DNA of 64,000 nucleotides from Tremella fuciformis (GCA_032768795.1 CP136490.1:4092001-4156000); one strand, 5' to 3'. Positions 1 through 10,460 are shown, counted from the first letter of the stretch. Program-made: numbers and translations. The notes: a model not told the origin generated them from the letters alone.

Positions 1-28
1 TCTTGTGAGGATGTAGAGCTGATGTCAG

Positions 29-261
29 CCCTCCGAGCGGCTCTCCACGGTCATCTCGCCTCTTCGCCCGCGTTGCTTCCTCTGGAAAATGATGTCCGCT
101 GTGGTCCTCTCCTACCAGGAGCAAGTCTCTCTGCCCGTATGCGCTTCTTGGCATTGCGAGCCGGGACCCACAAAATCGATCGAATGCGGATAAGCGGTGT
201 TGGCGAGGACTTTGAATATGTCCTATCGCCCGTCCTGGATGTCGTAGTGGGATCTGCATGA
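29..261 (+). CDS. C-terminal exon of a TRAPP-like (Trs65-type?) subunit, partial
   Basis: Only the last exon is in the window. It opens after a likely acceptor (CTGATGTCAG ending at 28) and stops with TGA at 259-261. The roughly 77 visible residues form a short beta-rich end: a GPLLPG turn, then RFLALRAGTHKI, then a final strand ending LDVVVGSA. From memory this pattern resembles the C-terminal Ig-like segment of TRAPP II tethering subunits such as Trs65, which act at the late Golgi. That is a family impression and no catalytic motif supports it. The gene converges on asparaginyl-tRNA synthetase with 93 bp between the stops. Confidence 0.4.
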
Positions 262-354
262 GTAATTTACGACTATACCCAGCAAATTATGACGCTGCAT
301 AGATACGATGCATGTTACGAATTTGGACGACTATGCACAAGTGAGAGTGTTCAT

Positions 355-2384
355 TTAAGGGGTCGCCCGGCCCATCCATCTTGGGTACAATGAGCATTCG
401 CGGACAGTGTACCGCTTGAGCAACCAGGCCAGCACCCGCTCCACACCGAGGCCATAGCCGCCGTGCTCGGTAGTCCCGTATTTCCGCTGGTCGATGAACC
501 AGTAGTACTGCTCCATAGGGATCCCCTCGCGCTTGAACCCAGCGATGAGCTCGTCGAGCGCGCTGCTCCTCATACTGCCACCAACAACCTCTCCCACGCC
601 GGGCACAAGCACGTCGACGGACTCTGTAAAGTCGGGCGCGTCGCCAAGTGCTTTCATGTAGAACGACTTGAGTGCTTTCGGGAAGTGTATGAGCATGATG
701 GGGCGGTTGATCTGGTCGGTCATCTTGCGCTCGGCGGCTTCGGCAATGTCGTCGCCGACGACGTGGTCGTTGCCGTCTTCTTTCTTGATGCCATGCTCGT
801 TGAGATATTTGATGGCGTCGCGGTAGTCGAGTCGCATGAACGGCCTTTGAGGCGCCACAAACTCGGGGTGGAGAGTGTGGATGATCTCGGCAGTTTCCGG
901 TTCGGCAAGCAGCTTGTCGATGACTTCGCAGATCTATCGTCAGCATTGATTCAATGTTCCTCTGCACCGGACACACCATGCTCTCGATGTGGTCGAGGAG
1001 GTCCTTGAACTCGATGAATACAAGCTCGGCTTCGAGGTGGGTGTACTCGGACAGATGCCTGATGTCAGACATGCTGCGGATTGGTCATGCATTGGCTCAC
1101 CGCCTGGTCAAGCTCTTCTCAGCACGGAAAGATTCCTGAATGCAATAGACGTCTCCTAGTGCCGGCAATGCGGTCTCGAGATACAACTGGGATGACTGCG
1201 TGAGGTATGCCTTGGCGCCGTAGTAGTCGAACTCGAAGAGCGTGGAGCCACCTTCGACGGACGTCTGCACCATACAGGGCGGGGTGACCTCTACAATGCG
1301 TCGAGAGTGGAAGCTGTCTCGGAAGGCTCGGAGGAGAGCAGCGCGAACTCGCATGACAGACGCAGCGGTCTCTCCGCGAAGCTCGAGGTGGCGCAAATCG
1401 GCCCGGATGGAGGGCTCGGTGTCCTGCAATTGAGCTGTGAACACCTTTGACGAACTTGTCGCTCACTGGTCGTACGCGGCCCTCGAAAGAGTCCTCGCCT
1501 CCTGGTGCAAGACCGAGGATCTTCCAGTAGTCCACCGAAACCTCGATGCCGCCCGGTGCCGACTGCCCCTCCTTGACCTTCTCGACCTTTCCGACAATCT
1601 CCACAGTGCTCTCGATGGTCAAATCGATGGCGTCAACCGTGCGGATACAGTCGCCAGACAAGACACACTGCACAAAACCTGTGCCGTCCCGGACGACGAG
1701 AAAGTAGTTGGTCTTTTGCGGGCGGTAACGGTGCACCCAACCTTGGAACTTGACGCGTTTACCGACGAGCTCAGGAAGAGCGTACACCTTGCTCTGCAGT
1801 GGTCAGCGGGATGCCTCCGGATGTCGAGTGCATTGCTAAACCGACCTTTGTCGACTCTCCCGCATCCTGCAGGATGATGCTCTTTGCTTCCTCTCTCCTT
1901 TTTTGATGCCTCGCATCTGCCTCAGCCTTCTCCTTGGCCAGACGAGCGCCCTCTGCTGCCCTTTTCGCTTCCTTTGTTCGATGTGTCTGGATTGATTTGA
2001 CCAGCTTCTTTTTGGCGCTCGTGGTCAGGTCGACATATTCGTTCCTCTCGACAGAGTCCTGCTTGCGGACCAAAAAGTTGGCAATAGCAGTGGGGTCTGC
2101 ATCGGACGCGGGAGATGGGTTGAGCGAGAGGTACGCGGCCAGAGGGGTCGCAAAGGGCGACAGCTCGGCGCCGGTCCCGGACTCGTCCGAGCCTGCTTTC
2201 TCGTCGATGTACAGAGCCGGCAGGCCTGAAGATCAGTTTCGCTCCGTAACAACAGGTTATGCTTACCTGCGCGATCTTCTCCTGATTTGCCGCCCAAGTT
2301 CAGAGCTCCGCTGACAGTAGCGGCGAGGTGGACGGCGGCGTCTTGCGCCTTGTCCACGACGGACGGAGCAGACGATTCTGACAT
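355..2384 (-). CDS. DED81: Asparaginyl-tRNA synthetase, cytosolic
   Basis: Class IIb synthetase that charges tRNA-Asn. Six exons: 2384-2267, 2225-1846, 1793-1467, 1423-1101, 1058-977, 933-355, giving 602 residues. The first ~150 residues are the eukaryote-specific N-terminal domain ([11 protein letters not shown] followed by a basic helix). An OB-fold anticodon-binding domain follows ([12 protein letters not shown]). The catalytic core has motif 2 ([19 protein letters not shown], split by intron 4) and motif 3 ([17 protein letters not shown]) near the C-terminus. The sequence GGSMR and the C-terminal YPR also fit AsnRS. The start is the ATG at 2384, which gives MSESSAPSV. Introns are 42-46 bp; one has the unusual donor GTCGGT. 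The Ty1/copia element now begins 213 bp upstream of the start codon. Confidence 0.95.
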
Positions 2385-2591
2385 GGTGCTCGGAAACGCT
2401 CTGGGGCTTCGAGCTTTGGGTTCGTCCACTCTGTGACTTGAATGTGTGATTTGTCGAGTGGGCCTGATGCCTCTCTGGGCGTCTTATATGTGCCGTACGG
2501 AGCTCTGCTGCAGATGCGTGACAAAGGAGAGAAAGTCGATTTTCGAGTCGTCGTCGACATGAAACGCTCGGTGCTCGCTGTTCGAGATAAA
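2385..2591. promoter_or_regulatory. Left half of a divergent promoter, cut by the copia insertion
   Basis: About 207 bp between the AsnRS start and the target duplication of the copia element. Before insertion it would have been continuous with 16229-16526, making a bidirectional promoter of about 0.5 kb between AsnRS and the GCP4 gene. I see no clear TATA box or repeated operator. Confidence 0.5.
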
Positions 2592-2596
2592 GCCAA
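2592..2596. repeat. Target-site duplication of the copia element (left)
   Basis: GCCAA directly before the 5' LTR, matched by GCCAA at 16224-16228 directly after the 3' LTR. A 5-bp duplication is typical of LTR-element integrases. Confidence 0.9.
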
Positions 2597-2718
2597 TGTT
2601 GAAGGTTAGCCGCCACTGCGGGGTTATAGGAAGTGCCGTAGGACGAAACTACATATAGCCACCACTCATAGAGATAGTACGATGAATTCTCTCTTCCCAG
2701 CTCGTCCGCGATTCAACA
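2597..2718 (+). repeat. Copia 5' LTR
   Basis: 122 bp with TG...CA ends, repeated at 16102-16223. It is short for an LTR. It contains a TATA-like ACATATAGCC near 2650. A possible primer-binding site (TTTGGAATCAGATAT, 2721-2735) follows within a few bases of the LTR end. It begins TGG and loosely resembles the initiator-tRNA type seen in other copia elements; this is a weak inference. Confidence 0.9.
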
Positions 2719-2772
2719 GATTTGGAATCAGATATATCTAAAGAGGCAACTCTGAGCACAACAACCACCATC

Positions 2773-4907
2773 ATGTTGACCACCGAGACCACTGTCAACA
2801 GCACTGCCATGAGCATCCCTATCTTGAAGGGATTAGGCAACTACTTTGAGTGGCGCAATGCCATGATCGACTGGTTCAACTTGGTCGGTTGTTACGACGT
2901 AGCATTGGGCTACCTGCCAGAGCCAGTGGACGAAGCACGAGAACCCACCCCTGACGTCAGTAGTATGGGGACTACGACTACGAGCGGCACAGAATTGAAG
3001 CCAGCCTTGGGGATAGGGGCAGACCAGAAGAGGAGAGAACTCCTGGATTGGCGATCCAAGAATCAGCGCGCCATGGGGCAGATCCGACGGTTTGTCAGTA
3101 CGACTTATCGACTGGATCTCCTTGACTGCACGACAGCGTTCGAGATGTGGGAGCTCTTAATTGAGATTCACCCACTGGAGTCGGCAGAAAACAAGCAGGA
3201 GATTAGGAGAGAGCTTGGGACGCTCTTCCTGACTGAGGAAGGAGACATGAAGGAGCATTTGGAGAAGTTCGGAGGGATAGCAGAACGAGGGGCAGCAGCC
3301 GGCATACCAGAACTCAAGGACGACAAGTCCCGGTGTGCGGCATTCATCGAGACCCTTCCCTATCACCTACACCCAATTCGCTCACAGTTTTTCAGTCTCC
3401 CGGAGAATCAGCAACGGTTTACATCCCTGCGACGCATCTACCTCATCGAAGAAAAGAGAAAAGCAATATCCGACACCCGTTCAGCAACAGCAGAGGCAAT
3501 GGCACTGGCTGTTGGGGGCCAGCCCTACAGAGGCAATGGCAGGGAACGAGGTCGACGCTTTGGGAGAGGCCAACAAGGAGGCCCTCAGGGTGGCGGCAGA
3601 CGTCAACCCAACTCTAGAGGAGATGGCGAGAGAACTAAAGGAAAGTTCCCTGGAAAGTGCTTCACTTGCGGGAAGCAAGGGCACAAGGCTGAGGACTGTT
3701 GGTCAAGGAAGGACGGAGAGAAGAAAGGAGAAGCAAATGCGGCGGAGAAGATGGTGGGAGTGAGCAAGGAGTACGAGGGATTGGCTGGAGTAGCACCAGC
3801 GCTGCATGTGGGGCAACCTGCTGTAGGAGCTGCTACCGAGAACGGCCATGCACTCTGGATCCTCGACTCTGGCGCTACTCATCACCTCACTCACGACCAA
3901 AGCCTACTCTCCGACATGACCAACCTCACAACCCCACGTCGGTTTGGGGCAGCCAACAAAGATACTGTGATGACTGCAGATCAGTCAGGTTCCTTCGTCA
4001 CGACCATCAACAAAAGGGTACCATTCACTCTCAAAGAGGTGTACTATCTACCAAATGGACGACTCAACCTACTCTCAATGCCAACTTTGGCTAAGCGGGG
4101 CTGGAAGTTCAACATTGAAGCAAGTCGAGCCGGGATGACACACATCGAGCATGGTGTCACTGTCGAGTTCACCCATAGGGGAGGCTTGTGGACGATAGAG
4201 CTACCGCGGGGCAGGGGAGCTAAAGGGAGTCAGCAAGGAGAAAGTACGAGAGGACTGGTGATGGCAGCAACGAGAGGAAGAACGTTGAAGGAGTGGCATG
4301 AGGCGCTGGGGCACTTGGGAGTGACCACCATCAAGGATTTGGCACGGGATGAGAGAGTAATTGGACTCACCATCACGGGAGGCCTCGAGTTCAAGACAAG
4401 CGACTGCGAGAGCTGCCAAATCAGCAAAGCGACCCGACTCACGTTCAACGACGTGTCCATCAGAGGCAAAACACCATTGGAGATTGTTCACTCCGACGTC
4501 GCTGGTCCAGTGAGGCCAAGCACAAGCGGCATGCGGTACTATGTTACGATCATAGACGACTTCACCCAGATCACTCTGCTCCGAGCAATGGAGAAGAAGA
4601 GCGAGGTACTTGGGCACTTGCAGAAGTGCATCGCCCTCCTCGAGAACGCTCTCAGCACCACAATCAAAGTCATCAGGACTGATGGCGGAGGGGAGTACTC
4701 GGGAGAGAGGTGGGATAGGTGGACGCAGGAGAAAGGTCTGGTACACCAGATCACCCCAGCGTACACGCCTCAGCTCAACGGAGTAGCAGAGAGGATGAAC
4801 AGGACGGTGAAGGAGATGATAGCTGCAAATCTCATCGCAGCAAAGATGGGAGGAGAACATTGGGTGTTTGCAATGAAGTGGACGGAAGCCATGCTCATGA
4901 GGACAAG
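2773..4907 (+). CDS. Copia gag-pol polyprotein, 5' half (gag, protease, integrase start)
   Basis: Encodes capsid-like gag (residues ~1-290), a CCHC zinc knuckle (CFTCGKQGHKAEDC, ~295), an aspartic protease with DSGATHH (~364), the pre-integrase zinc region (LKEWHEALGHLG...CESC), and the integrase core with D at ~574 (HSDVAGP) and D at ~636 (RTDGGGEYS). The glutamate is in the NGVAERMNRTVKEM segment. The first in-frame ATG is at 2773. The frame runs without a stop until the nested gypsy LTR at 4908, where translation would end after a few foreign codons. The reverse transcriptase is therefore uncoupled from gag in this copy, and the element cannot act on its own. Confidence 0.93.
4903..4907. 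repeat. Target-site duplication of the gypsy element (left)
   Basis: ACAAG before the 5' gypsy LTR, matched by ACAAG at 13491-13495 after the 3' LTR. Confidence 0.9.
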
Positions 4908-5311
4908 TGTCACGTCGGCCACGCCTCCATGATCACCAAAGCACGCCTACGAGCCTCGTTCCAGCCCAGCACGCCTGTCAAACACGTGAGCCTATCGTCG
5001 ATCCTCGAGTAGCCTCGACGACGCTCGAGTAGCCTCGACGACTTTAGAGCTCGAGCCTCGTCGATGGTGTTTCAAGGAGAAAGCCCAAGGCGGTGCAGAG
5101 GAGGGCACGGGTGATATATATACAAGTCCTCACCCGTAGACCGTCCTTAGCACCGTGGTATTGAGTCCCATGGATAGAAAGTAACGGCGCAGCCGTGTTG
5201 TCGACGCACGAGAGGCTGTAGGACACACCTTCTCGTGGAAGACAGAGACAGATCAACAGACAGCACGTGTGAGAGGGCCTATCAGTCGACGACCGGCCTG
5301 GCCCCGTGACA
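4908..5311 (+). repeat. Gypsy 5' LTR
   Basis: 404 bp with TG...CA ends, repeated at 13087-13490. A TATA box (GATATATATAC, 5113-5123) lies about 30 bp before the likely transcript start near 5150. An internal direct repeat CTCGAGTAGCCTCGACGA occurs twice between about 5003 and 5042. Confidence 0.95.
5113..5123 (+). promoter_or_regulatory. TATA box of the gypsy LTR promoter
   Basis: GATATATATAC inside the 5' LTR. The 12-nt sequence that could self-prime reverse transcription begins at 5150, the distance expected for a TATA-directed start. Confidence 0.6.
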
Positions 5312-5325
5312 GTATACCACGGTGC
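5150..5325 (+). promoter_or_regulatory. Probable self-priming signal: complementary 12-mers at 5150-5161 and 5314-5325
   Basis: GCACCGTGGTAT (5150-5161), near the predicted RNA start, is the exact reverse complement of ATACCACGGTGC (5314-5325), which begins two bases after the LTR end. No TGG-starting tRNA-type primer site is present there. Tf1-type chromoviruses prime reverse transcription by folding the 5' end of their own RNA onto such a site. The pairing is read from the sequence; the mechanism is inferred from Tf1. Confidence 0.65.
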
Positions 5326-5349
5326 CACTACCTCTCACACGACTAGTTC

Positions 5350-6492
5350 ATGGCACCATCGACTCGACGAACCACGTCGACAGATCCTGAGCATCAGCAC
5401 ATTGCTCTACCCACAAACCTACGACTACCGGTGGACACTCGACTGAGAGCCGCCGCGACCAACATGGCCCAACCATTGGGTGATCAGCCGTCTGTGCAGC
5501 AGTTGCTCGCGCAAATCGTGCAGCTTCAGGCGGCCCTCGTCGAGCAGCAGGCGCAGCAACGACAGGGCTCGCCAGGCGTTGGGAACCCGTCCGAGCCGAA
5601 GGCGAACCCGCCTGACACGTTTAACGGCAAGGACCCAGCCGCTTTGGAGCGGTTCATCATGCAGTGCGAGACGGTCTTCAAGCTGCAGCCGTCGAAGTTC
5701 TCTGGCGACACGCACAAGGTCATGTATGTGATCTCGTTCCTCAGGGGATTCGTGCTCGACGCGATTCAGCCCTTGGCGACAGGGCGAGACAGCGATTTGA
5801 ACGAGAACGGAGAGCATGTCGAGGCTGGCGACTACCTCGACGAGAAAATTCGGACTTACGCTGGGCTTCGTCGCTACCTGCGCGAGAACTTTGGGGATCC
5901 CGACGCGAAGGGGACTGCTCGACGCAAGTACTTCTCGCTGCGGCAGACGGGATCGGCAGCCGAATACTTCGCCAAGATTCGGGAGTACACGTCAGTCCTC
6001 TCATGGGAGCTCGACGAGCAAGCAACGGCTCGTGCCAAGGAAGGGCTCTCCGACGTGCTTCAGGACGAGGTGGCCAGGCACCCCAAAGAGTTCGAGACCT
6101 TTGCCGAGCTGCAGGCGTTTGTGGTCCGCCTCGACAACAGTCTGCGAGCAAGGGAGGCAGAGAAGAACAAGGCGGAGAACAGGCGAGAGAAGAAGAAGAC
6201 TGTCCTGGGCGGCAACAACGGCGGATCTACAGCGGTTACGTCAGAGGTTGGAGCGGCGGCGACGAACCCCAGACCCTCACCTGGCCCGACAACCTCGTCG
6301 AGTCTCAACTCCGCTGCAGCCCCTCGACGAGTCTACCCTCCTCGCCCTAGGCTCACTCCGGACGAGCACGAGAGGCGAGGCAGCCAGGGCCTTTGCTTCA
6401 AGTGCGGAAACGCTGGGCATCTTGCGCGCGACTGCCCAGGCTCGTTCAACCCCGGCCAACGCGTGAAGCAGGAGCCGCAGGGGGAAGCCTGA
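5350..6492 (+). CDS. Gypsy Gag
   Basis: 380 residues from the ATG at 5350. A retrotransposon gag domain spans residues ~70-260 (PDTFNGKDPAALERFIMQCE, then a LRRYLRENFGDPDAKGTA-type segment). A basic linker follows, then one CCHC knuckle near the C-terminus (CFKCGNAGHLARDC). It forms the virus-like particle and packages the element RNA. The last ~100 bp overlap pol, which lies in the -1 frame, so Gag-Pol probably needs a programmed frameshift. A run of five G (6480-6484) lies just before the Gag stop, but I see no perfect slippery heptamer. Confidence 0.93.
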   Translation: MAPSTRRTTSTDPEHQHIALPTNLRLPVDTRLRAAATNMAQPLGDQPSVQQLLAQIVQLQAALVEQQAQQRQGSPGVGNPSEPKANPPDTFNGKDPAALERFIMQCETVFKLQPSKFSGDTHKVMYVISFLRGFVLDAIQPLATGRDSDLNENGEHVEAGDYLDEKIRTYAGLRRYLRENFGDPDAKGTARRKYFSLRQTGSAAEYFAKIREYTSVLSWELDEQATARAKEGLSDVLQDEVARHPKEFETFAELQAFVVRLDNSLRAREAEKNKAENRREKKKTVLGGNNGGSTAVTSEVGAAATNPRPSPGPTTSSSLNSAAAPRRVYPPRPRLTPDEHERRGSQGLCFKCGNAGHLARDCPGSFNPGQRVKQEPQGEA

Positions 6493-9400
6493 GGGGTCCC
6501 GAGCTACAAGGAGAAACTCGAGACCCCGCTCCATACACACTCTCCGCCCTCACGCCTCCTGAACAACCGACTTCACCTCTCAAATCCTCTAATCCGACGC
6601 CCACTCACCCACCGACGGGGTCCGCTTCCCTCGTCGAGGAAGATCAACATGAAGAAGAAGCAGAGGACCTGGAGTCCGAGAAGGAGTCTGTACAGAGTGC
6701 TAGTGATGCCGAGGAATGCATGAGCGGTGAGGCTTGCAGGCTGGGAAGGCATCAAGCTGTCGTAGCAGGAAAAGTGGACGGGACGGCCGCTTGCATACTG
6801 TTAGATACAGGCGCAGGCGGGACCTTCATTGATCAGGACTACGCCGAAGGCCAGGGCTTGACCCAACAGAAGTTGGAGCGACCCAAGAATGTCCTCCTGT
6901 TCGACGGCGAACCGTCATCCGCGGGCGAAATCACCCACGAAGTGGTGGCCCCGGTGGAGACGCTTGGGGAAACAAGTGAAGAACGGCTAGCGGTTACGCG
7001 GCTCGCAGGTGCAGACGTCGTGCTAGGGTACGACTGGATGCAAGAGAAGAGAGTAGTCATGGACATGGGAGCTATGGAAGTCACCCGTGGAGAAGAAAAG
7101 GTGGCCTCGTCGACGGTCGTCGAGGCTGCTTCAAGTGATCTGGCCATTTTGGCTACCAGAGCAAGAAGAGAGAGAGGAAAACACGCGGGGCAGTCCCGTA
7201 GGAGCTCCCCGAACCATATCCCCTTGCGGATCAATCGGTGGGAGCAGAACAGGCTCGCCGCAGAGCGGCTGCGAGGGACTGTCACCGACGAGCTCGAGGA
7301 AGTGGTGGGGCGTTTGGACGGGCATCTTGGGTTTGACGAGTACACTCTGTCAGAGGAGGAGTCCCAGGCGGTGCGAAGGATCGTTCCGGAGTACTACCAT
7401 GAGTTCCTCGATGTGTTCCACCCTCGTCGACCCGCCGACACGCTGCCGCCGAGTAGAGAATACGACCTGCGGATCAGACTGAAGGAGGGCGCAGAACTAC
7501 GGGTCGCACCGCTTTACCAACTGTCGCCGGATCAAATGAGAGCACTCAGGGAGCTCCTCGCCAAAGAGCAAGCAGCAGGCAAGATCAGGCCATCGAACGC
7601 GGCGTATGGGTCGCCGAGCTTTTTCGTCCCTAAGAAGGTTGCCGGCGAATGGCGAATGGTGGTCGATTACCGGAAGCTCAACGAGGCAACAGTGTCGGAC
7701 GCGTACCCCTTGCCGTTGATTTCCCAAGTCACGGGTGATCTGGCGGAGTCAGAGTGGTACACCAAGTTCGACCTACCGGGAGCCTACCAGCTTCTTCGCA
7801 TGGCGCCAGGACACGAAGCCTATACCGCCTTTAGGACGCCTTTGGGGATGTTCGAGTCCCTGGTAGTGCGAGATGGCTTGAAGAACGCGCCAGCAGTCTT
7901 CCAGCACTTCCTCAACGAGGTGCTCAGAGAGTTCGTTGGGCGGGGAGTGGTGATCTACATCGACGACATTTTGGTCCACGCCAAGAGCCTCGACGAGCTT
8001 CGTTCCCTCACAAAGGCGGTACTCGAGGCGTTGCGGAAGGCGGGACTGTATGTGAAAGCGTCGAAATCCGAGTTCGAGAAGAGGAAGGTCGACTTTCTGG
8101 GCTTTGTCATCTCCCGAGAAGGCGTGGAAGCGAATCCGGAGTACGTGAAAGGCGTCGTCGACTTCCCAGCACCAAGCAACCTCCTCGAAGTACGCCGGTT
8201 CTTGGGTCTGGCAAACTATTACCGCCGCTTCGTACCCAACTTTGCCAAGGTAGCGCTCCCCCTAGTGTTGCTGACAAAGAAGGGAGTCCCGTTTGGTTGG
8301 GGAGACGCGCAGGCAAGAGCCTTCGAAGAGATCAAGAGGCGAATGAGCGAGCCCCCTGTATTAGCCCATTTCGACCCTGCATTCGAGACCATCGTGCAGA
8401 CCGACGCTTCGCTCTACGGGTGGGGATTTGTGATATCACAGATTAACCCCTCGACGAGCCTCGAGCACCCGGTGGCCATAGAGTCTGGGTCGTTTTCGGG
8501 GGCAGAGTTGAACTGGACGACTACAGAGAAGGAGTTCCTGGCGATAGTGATGGCGTTCAAGCGGAAGCGACATCTCCTTCTGCAAGTAAGCTGCACGGTC
8601 CTCACGGATCACCACAACCTCAGCTATTGGATGGAGCCGAGGAAACTGAGTGGGCGGGTTGCGCGATGGGTCGACGCCCTGGCAGGATTCTCCTTCCGAA
8701 TCGTGTATCGTCCCGGGCTCAAAGCGGCTTACCCAGACGCTCTGTCGAGGAGGCCCGACTACAAGCCTGATGGATTGGACCTGGAGGAGCAACGAGTGCA
8801 GGCCTTACCTGGGTTTGACCAAGAAAGCAAGGTCGAGACGTCGTTGGGGTACATGCTTCGGGCACTGATCGAGGAGCCTCGACGAGGCTCGTCGAGTCCA
8901 GATCCAGAGGCAAGAGAGGATCCGCAGACGGGTACTCGGAGCACCTGGGAGGAGGATGAGGAGTTCGAGCACGCTGGAGAAGAGTTGGAGAGGATCAAGA
9001 AGGAGGAGAACGGAGTGGTGATTGATGCGGCGGGATTCCCCAAGCTGTTTGGGTTGGTTCAAAGGATGGGCCTCGACGAGCCCACACGAGCCAAGGTAGA
9101 GCCTGGCGGGGCCCTGCGACTCAATGGGCGGCTATACCTCACTGGCAAGGGCGATGGGCGGCTCCGAGCCATAAGGGATCGACATGAGGGGATCCTAGCG
9201 GGACATCCGGGAATCACCAAGATGTTGGAGTTGCTCAGGAGGGACGTCTGTTGGCTGGGGCTGCGGCGCGATGTTGAGGCCTACGTACAGGGTTGTGCCA
9301 TCTGCCAGAGGACAAAGACAAGCAGGCAGCGCCCTCATGGTCTCCTCCAGAGTCTCGAAGTCCCGGAAGGCCCGTGGCAAGCAATTTCCATGGACTTCAT

Positions 9401-10460
9401 CGAGGAGCTCCCCGGCAGCCAGGGCTTCAACTCCATCCTCGTCGTGGTAGACCGCCTGACGAAGTGGGCTATCTTCGTGCCGACAACGACTCGCCTCACA
9501 ACGGCGGGACTCGTCGACCTCATCATCGACAATGTCGTGGCGCAGCATGGGTTGCCAAGATCCATCGTATCTGATCGAGGGAGCAAGTTTACTAGTCGAC
9601 TATGGGGAGCACTGTGTGGGGCCCTGGGGATCAAGATCAGCCTGTCGACAGCCTTCCATCCCCAAACCGACGGGCAGACGGAGCGAGTCAATCAGGTCCT
9701 CGAGCAGTACCTACGGGTATTCTGCGATCACAGACAAGACAATTGGTCGAGTCTGCTGCAGAGAGCAGCCTTCGCCTATAACAATACCCAGCACTCGGCG
9801 ATCAAGATGAGCCCGTTCGAGGCGAACTTTGGGTACTCGCCGCGATGGACTGATGACTTGAGAGAGAGCGCCGAGCGAGCGGAGATACCGTCGGTCAAGG
9901 AAAAGCTTGGGTCCCTCGACGAGGTGCACCGATCTTGCCAACAAGCCATACAGCAAGCCAATGAGCGGTACGCCAAGTATTACGATGCAAAGAGAAGGGA
10001 TGCGCCAGTGTTGAAGGTGGATGATATGGTCATGCTGTCGATGGAGAACATCAAGACTCGTCGACCCTCGAAGAAGCTCGACATCAAATGGGGGGGACCA
10101 TACAAAATCCTCGCTAAGACGGGTCCATCAACGTACAAGCTGGAGCTGCCGGCGACGATGAGGGTGAGCCCGGTCTTCAACGTCCTCCGTCTTAAGCCAT
10201 ACCACCCGCCGAGGATCCCTGGACAGACCTACGACCCTCCGCCACCAGTGGAGGTCGACGACGAGGGCCCTAGCTATGAGGTGAAGAACGTCGTCGACTC
10301 GAGGAAAAGGGGCAGAAAGGTGGAGTACCTCGTCGAGTGGGTGGGGTACGAAGGAACAGATGAGGAGACGACCTGGGAACCAGTGGAGAACATTACTGGT
10401 GCTCTCGAAAGCGTCGAGAGCTTCCACAAAAGGAACCCAGGGAAACCAAGAGGAATATAA
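6393..10460 (+). CDS. Gypsy Pol (protease-RT-RNase H-integrase-chromodomain)
   Basis: Open frame of about 1,355 codons in the -1 frame relative to gag. The coordinate is the start of the overlapping open region; no ATG start is implied. Order: aspartic protease LLDTGAGGTF (~6810); reverse transcriptase with WRMVVDYRKLNE and the catalytic YIDD at ~7955-7966; RNase H (IVQTDASLYGWGF); the integrase HHCC zinc motif (~9180-9310); the integrase core (SMDFIEELPG, SDRGSKFTS, TDGQTERVNQ); and a C-terminal chromodomain (~10275-10440, YLVEWVGYEGTDEETTWEP). The chromodomain places it among chromoviruses, whose integrases can target marked chromatin. No internal stop was found. Confidence 0.95.
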   Translation: MLQVRKRWASCARLPRLVQPRPTREAGAAGGSLRGPELQGETRDPAPYTLSALTPPEQPTSPLKSSNPTPTHPPTGSASLVEEDQHEEEAEDLESEKESVQSASDAEECMSGEACRLGRHQAVVAGKVDGTAACILLDTGAGGTFIDQDYAEGQGLTQQKLERPKNVLLFDGEPSSAGEITHEVVAPVETLGETSEERLAVTRLAGADVVLGYDWMQEKRVVMDMGAMEVTRGEEKVASSTVVEAASSDLAILATRARRERGKHAGQSRRSSPNHIPLRINRWEQNRLAAERLRGTVTDELEEVVGRLDGHLGFDEYTLSEEESQAVRRIVPEYYHEFLDVFHPRRPADTLPPSREYDLRIRLKEGAELRVAPLYQLSPDQMRALRELLAKEQAAGKIRPSNAAYGSPSFFVPKKVAGEWRMVVDYRKLNEATVSDAYPLPLISQVTGDLAESEWYTKFDLPGAYQLLRMAPGHEAYTAFRTPLGMFESLVVRDGLKNAPAVFQHFLNEVLREFVGRGVVIYIDDILVHAKSLDELRSLTKAVLEALRKAGLYVKASKSEFEKRKVDFLGFVISREGVEANPEYVKGVVDFPAPSNLLEVRRFLGLANYYRRFVPNFAKVALPLVLLTKKGVPFGWGDAQARAFEEIKRRMSEPPVLAHFDPAFETIVQTDASLYGWGFVISQINPSTSLEHPVAIESGSFSGAELNWTTTEKEFLAIVMAFKRKRHLLLQVSCTVLTDHHNLSYWMEPRKLSGRVARWVDALAGFSFRIVYRPGLKAAYPDALSRRPDYKPDGLDLEEQRVQALPGFDQESKVETSLGYMLRALIEEPRRGSSSPDPEAREDPQTGTRSTWEEDEEFEHAGEELERIKKEENGVVIDAAGFPKLFGLVQRMGLDEPTRAKVEPGGALRLNGRLYLTGKGDGRLRAIRDRHEGILAGHPGITKMLELLRRDVCWLGLRRDVEAYVQGCAICQRTKTSRQRPHGLLQSLEVPEGPWQAISMDFIEELPGSQGFNSILVVVDRLTKWAIFVPTTTRLTTAGLVDLIIDNVVAQHGLPRSIVSDRGSKFTSRLWGALCGALGIKISLSTAFHPQTDGQTERVNQVLEQYLRVFCDHRQDNWSSLLQRAAFAYNNTQHSAIKMSPFEANFGYSPRWTDDLRESAERAEIPSVKEKLGSLDEVHRSCQQAIQQANERYAKYYDAKRRDAPVLKVDDMVMLSMENIKTRRPSKKLDIKWGGPYKILAKTGPSTYKLELPATMRVSPVFNVLRLKPYHPPRIPGQTYDPPPPVEVDDEGPSYEVKNVVDSRKRGRKVEYLVEWVGYEGTDEETTWEPVENITGALESVESFHKRNPGKPRGI

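Noticed and set aside
287..1072. 261-codon minus-strand ORF within AsnRS
   Set aside because: It crosses introns 4 and 5 and leaves the conserved AsnRS frame after ~40 residues.
5312..5335. tRNA primer-binding site of the gypsy element
   Set aside because: No TGG-starting sequence is present next to the LTR; the 12-nt self-complementarity explains priming better.
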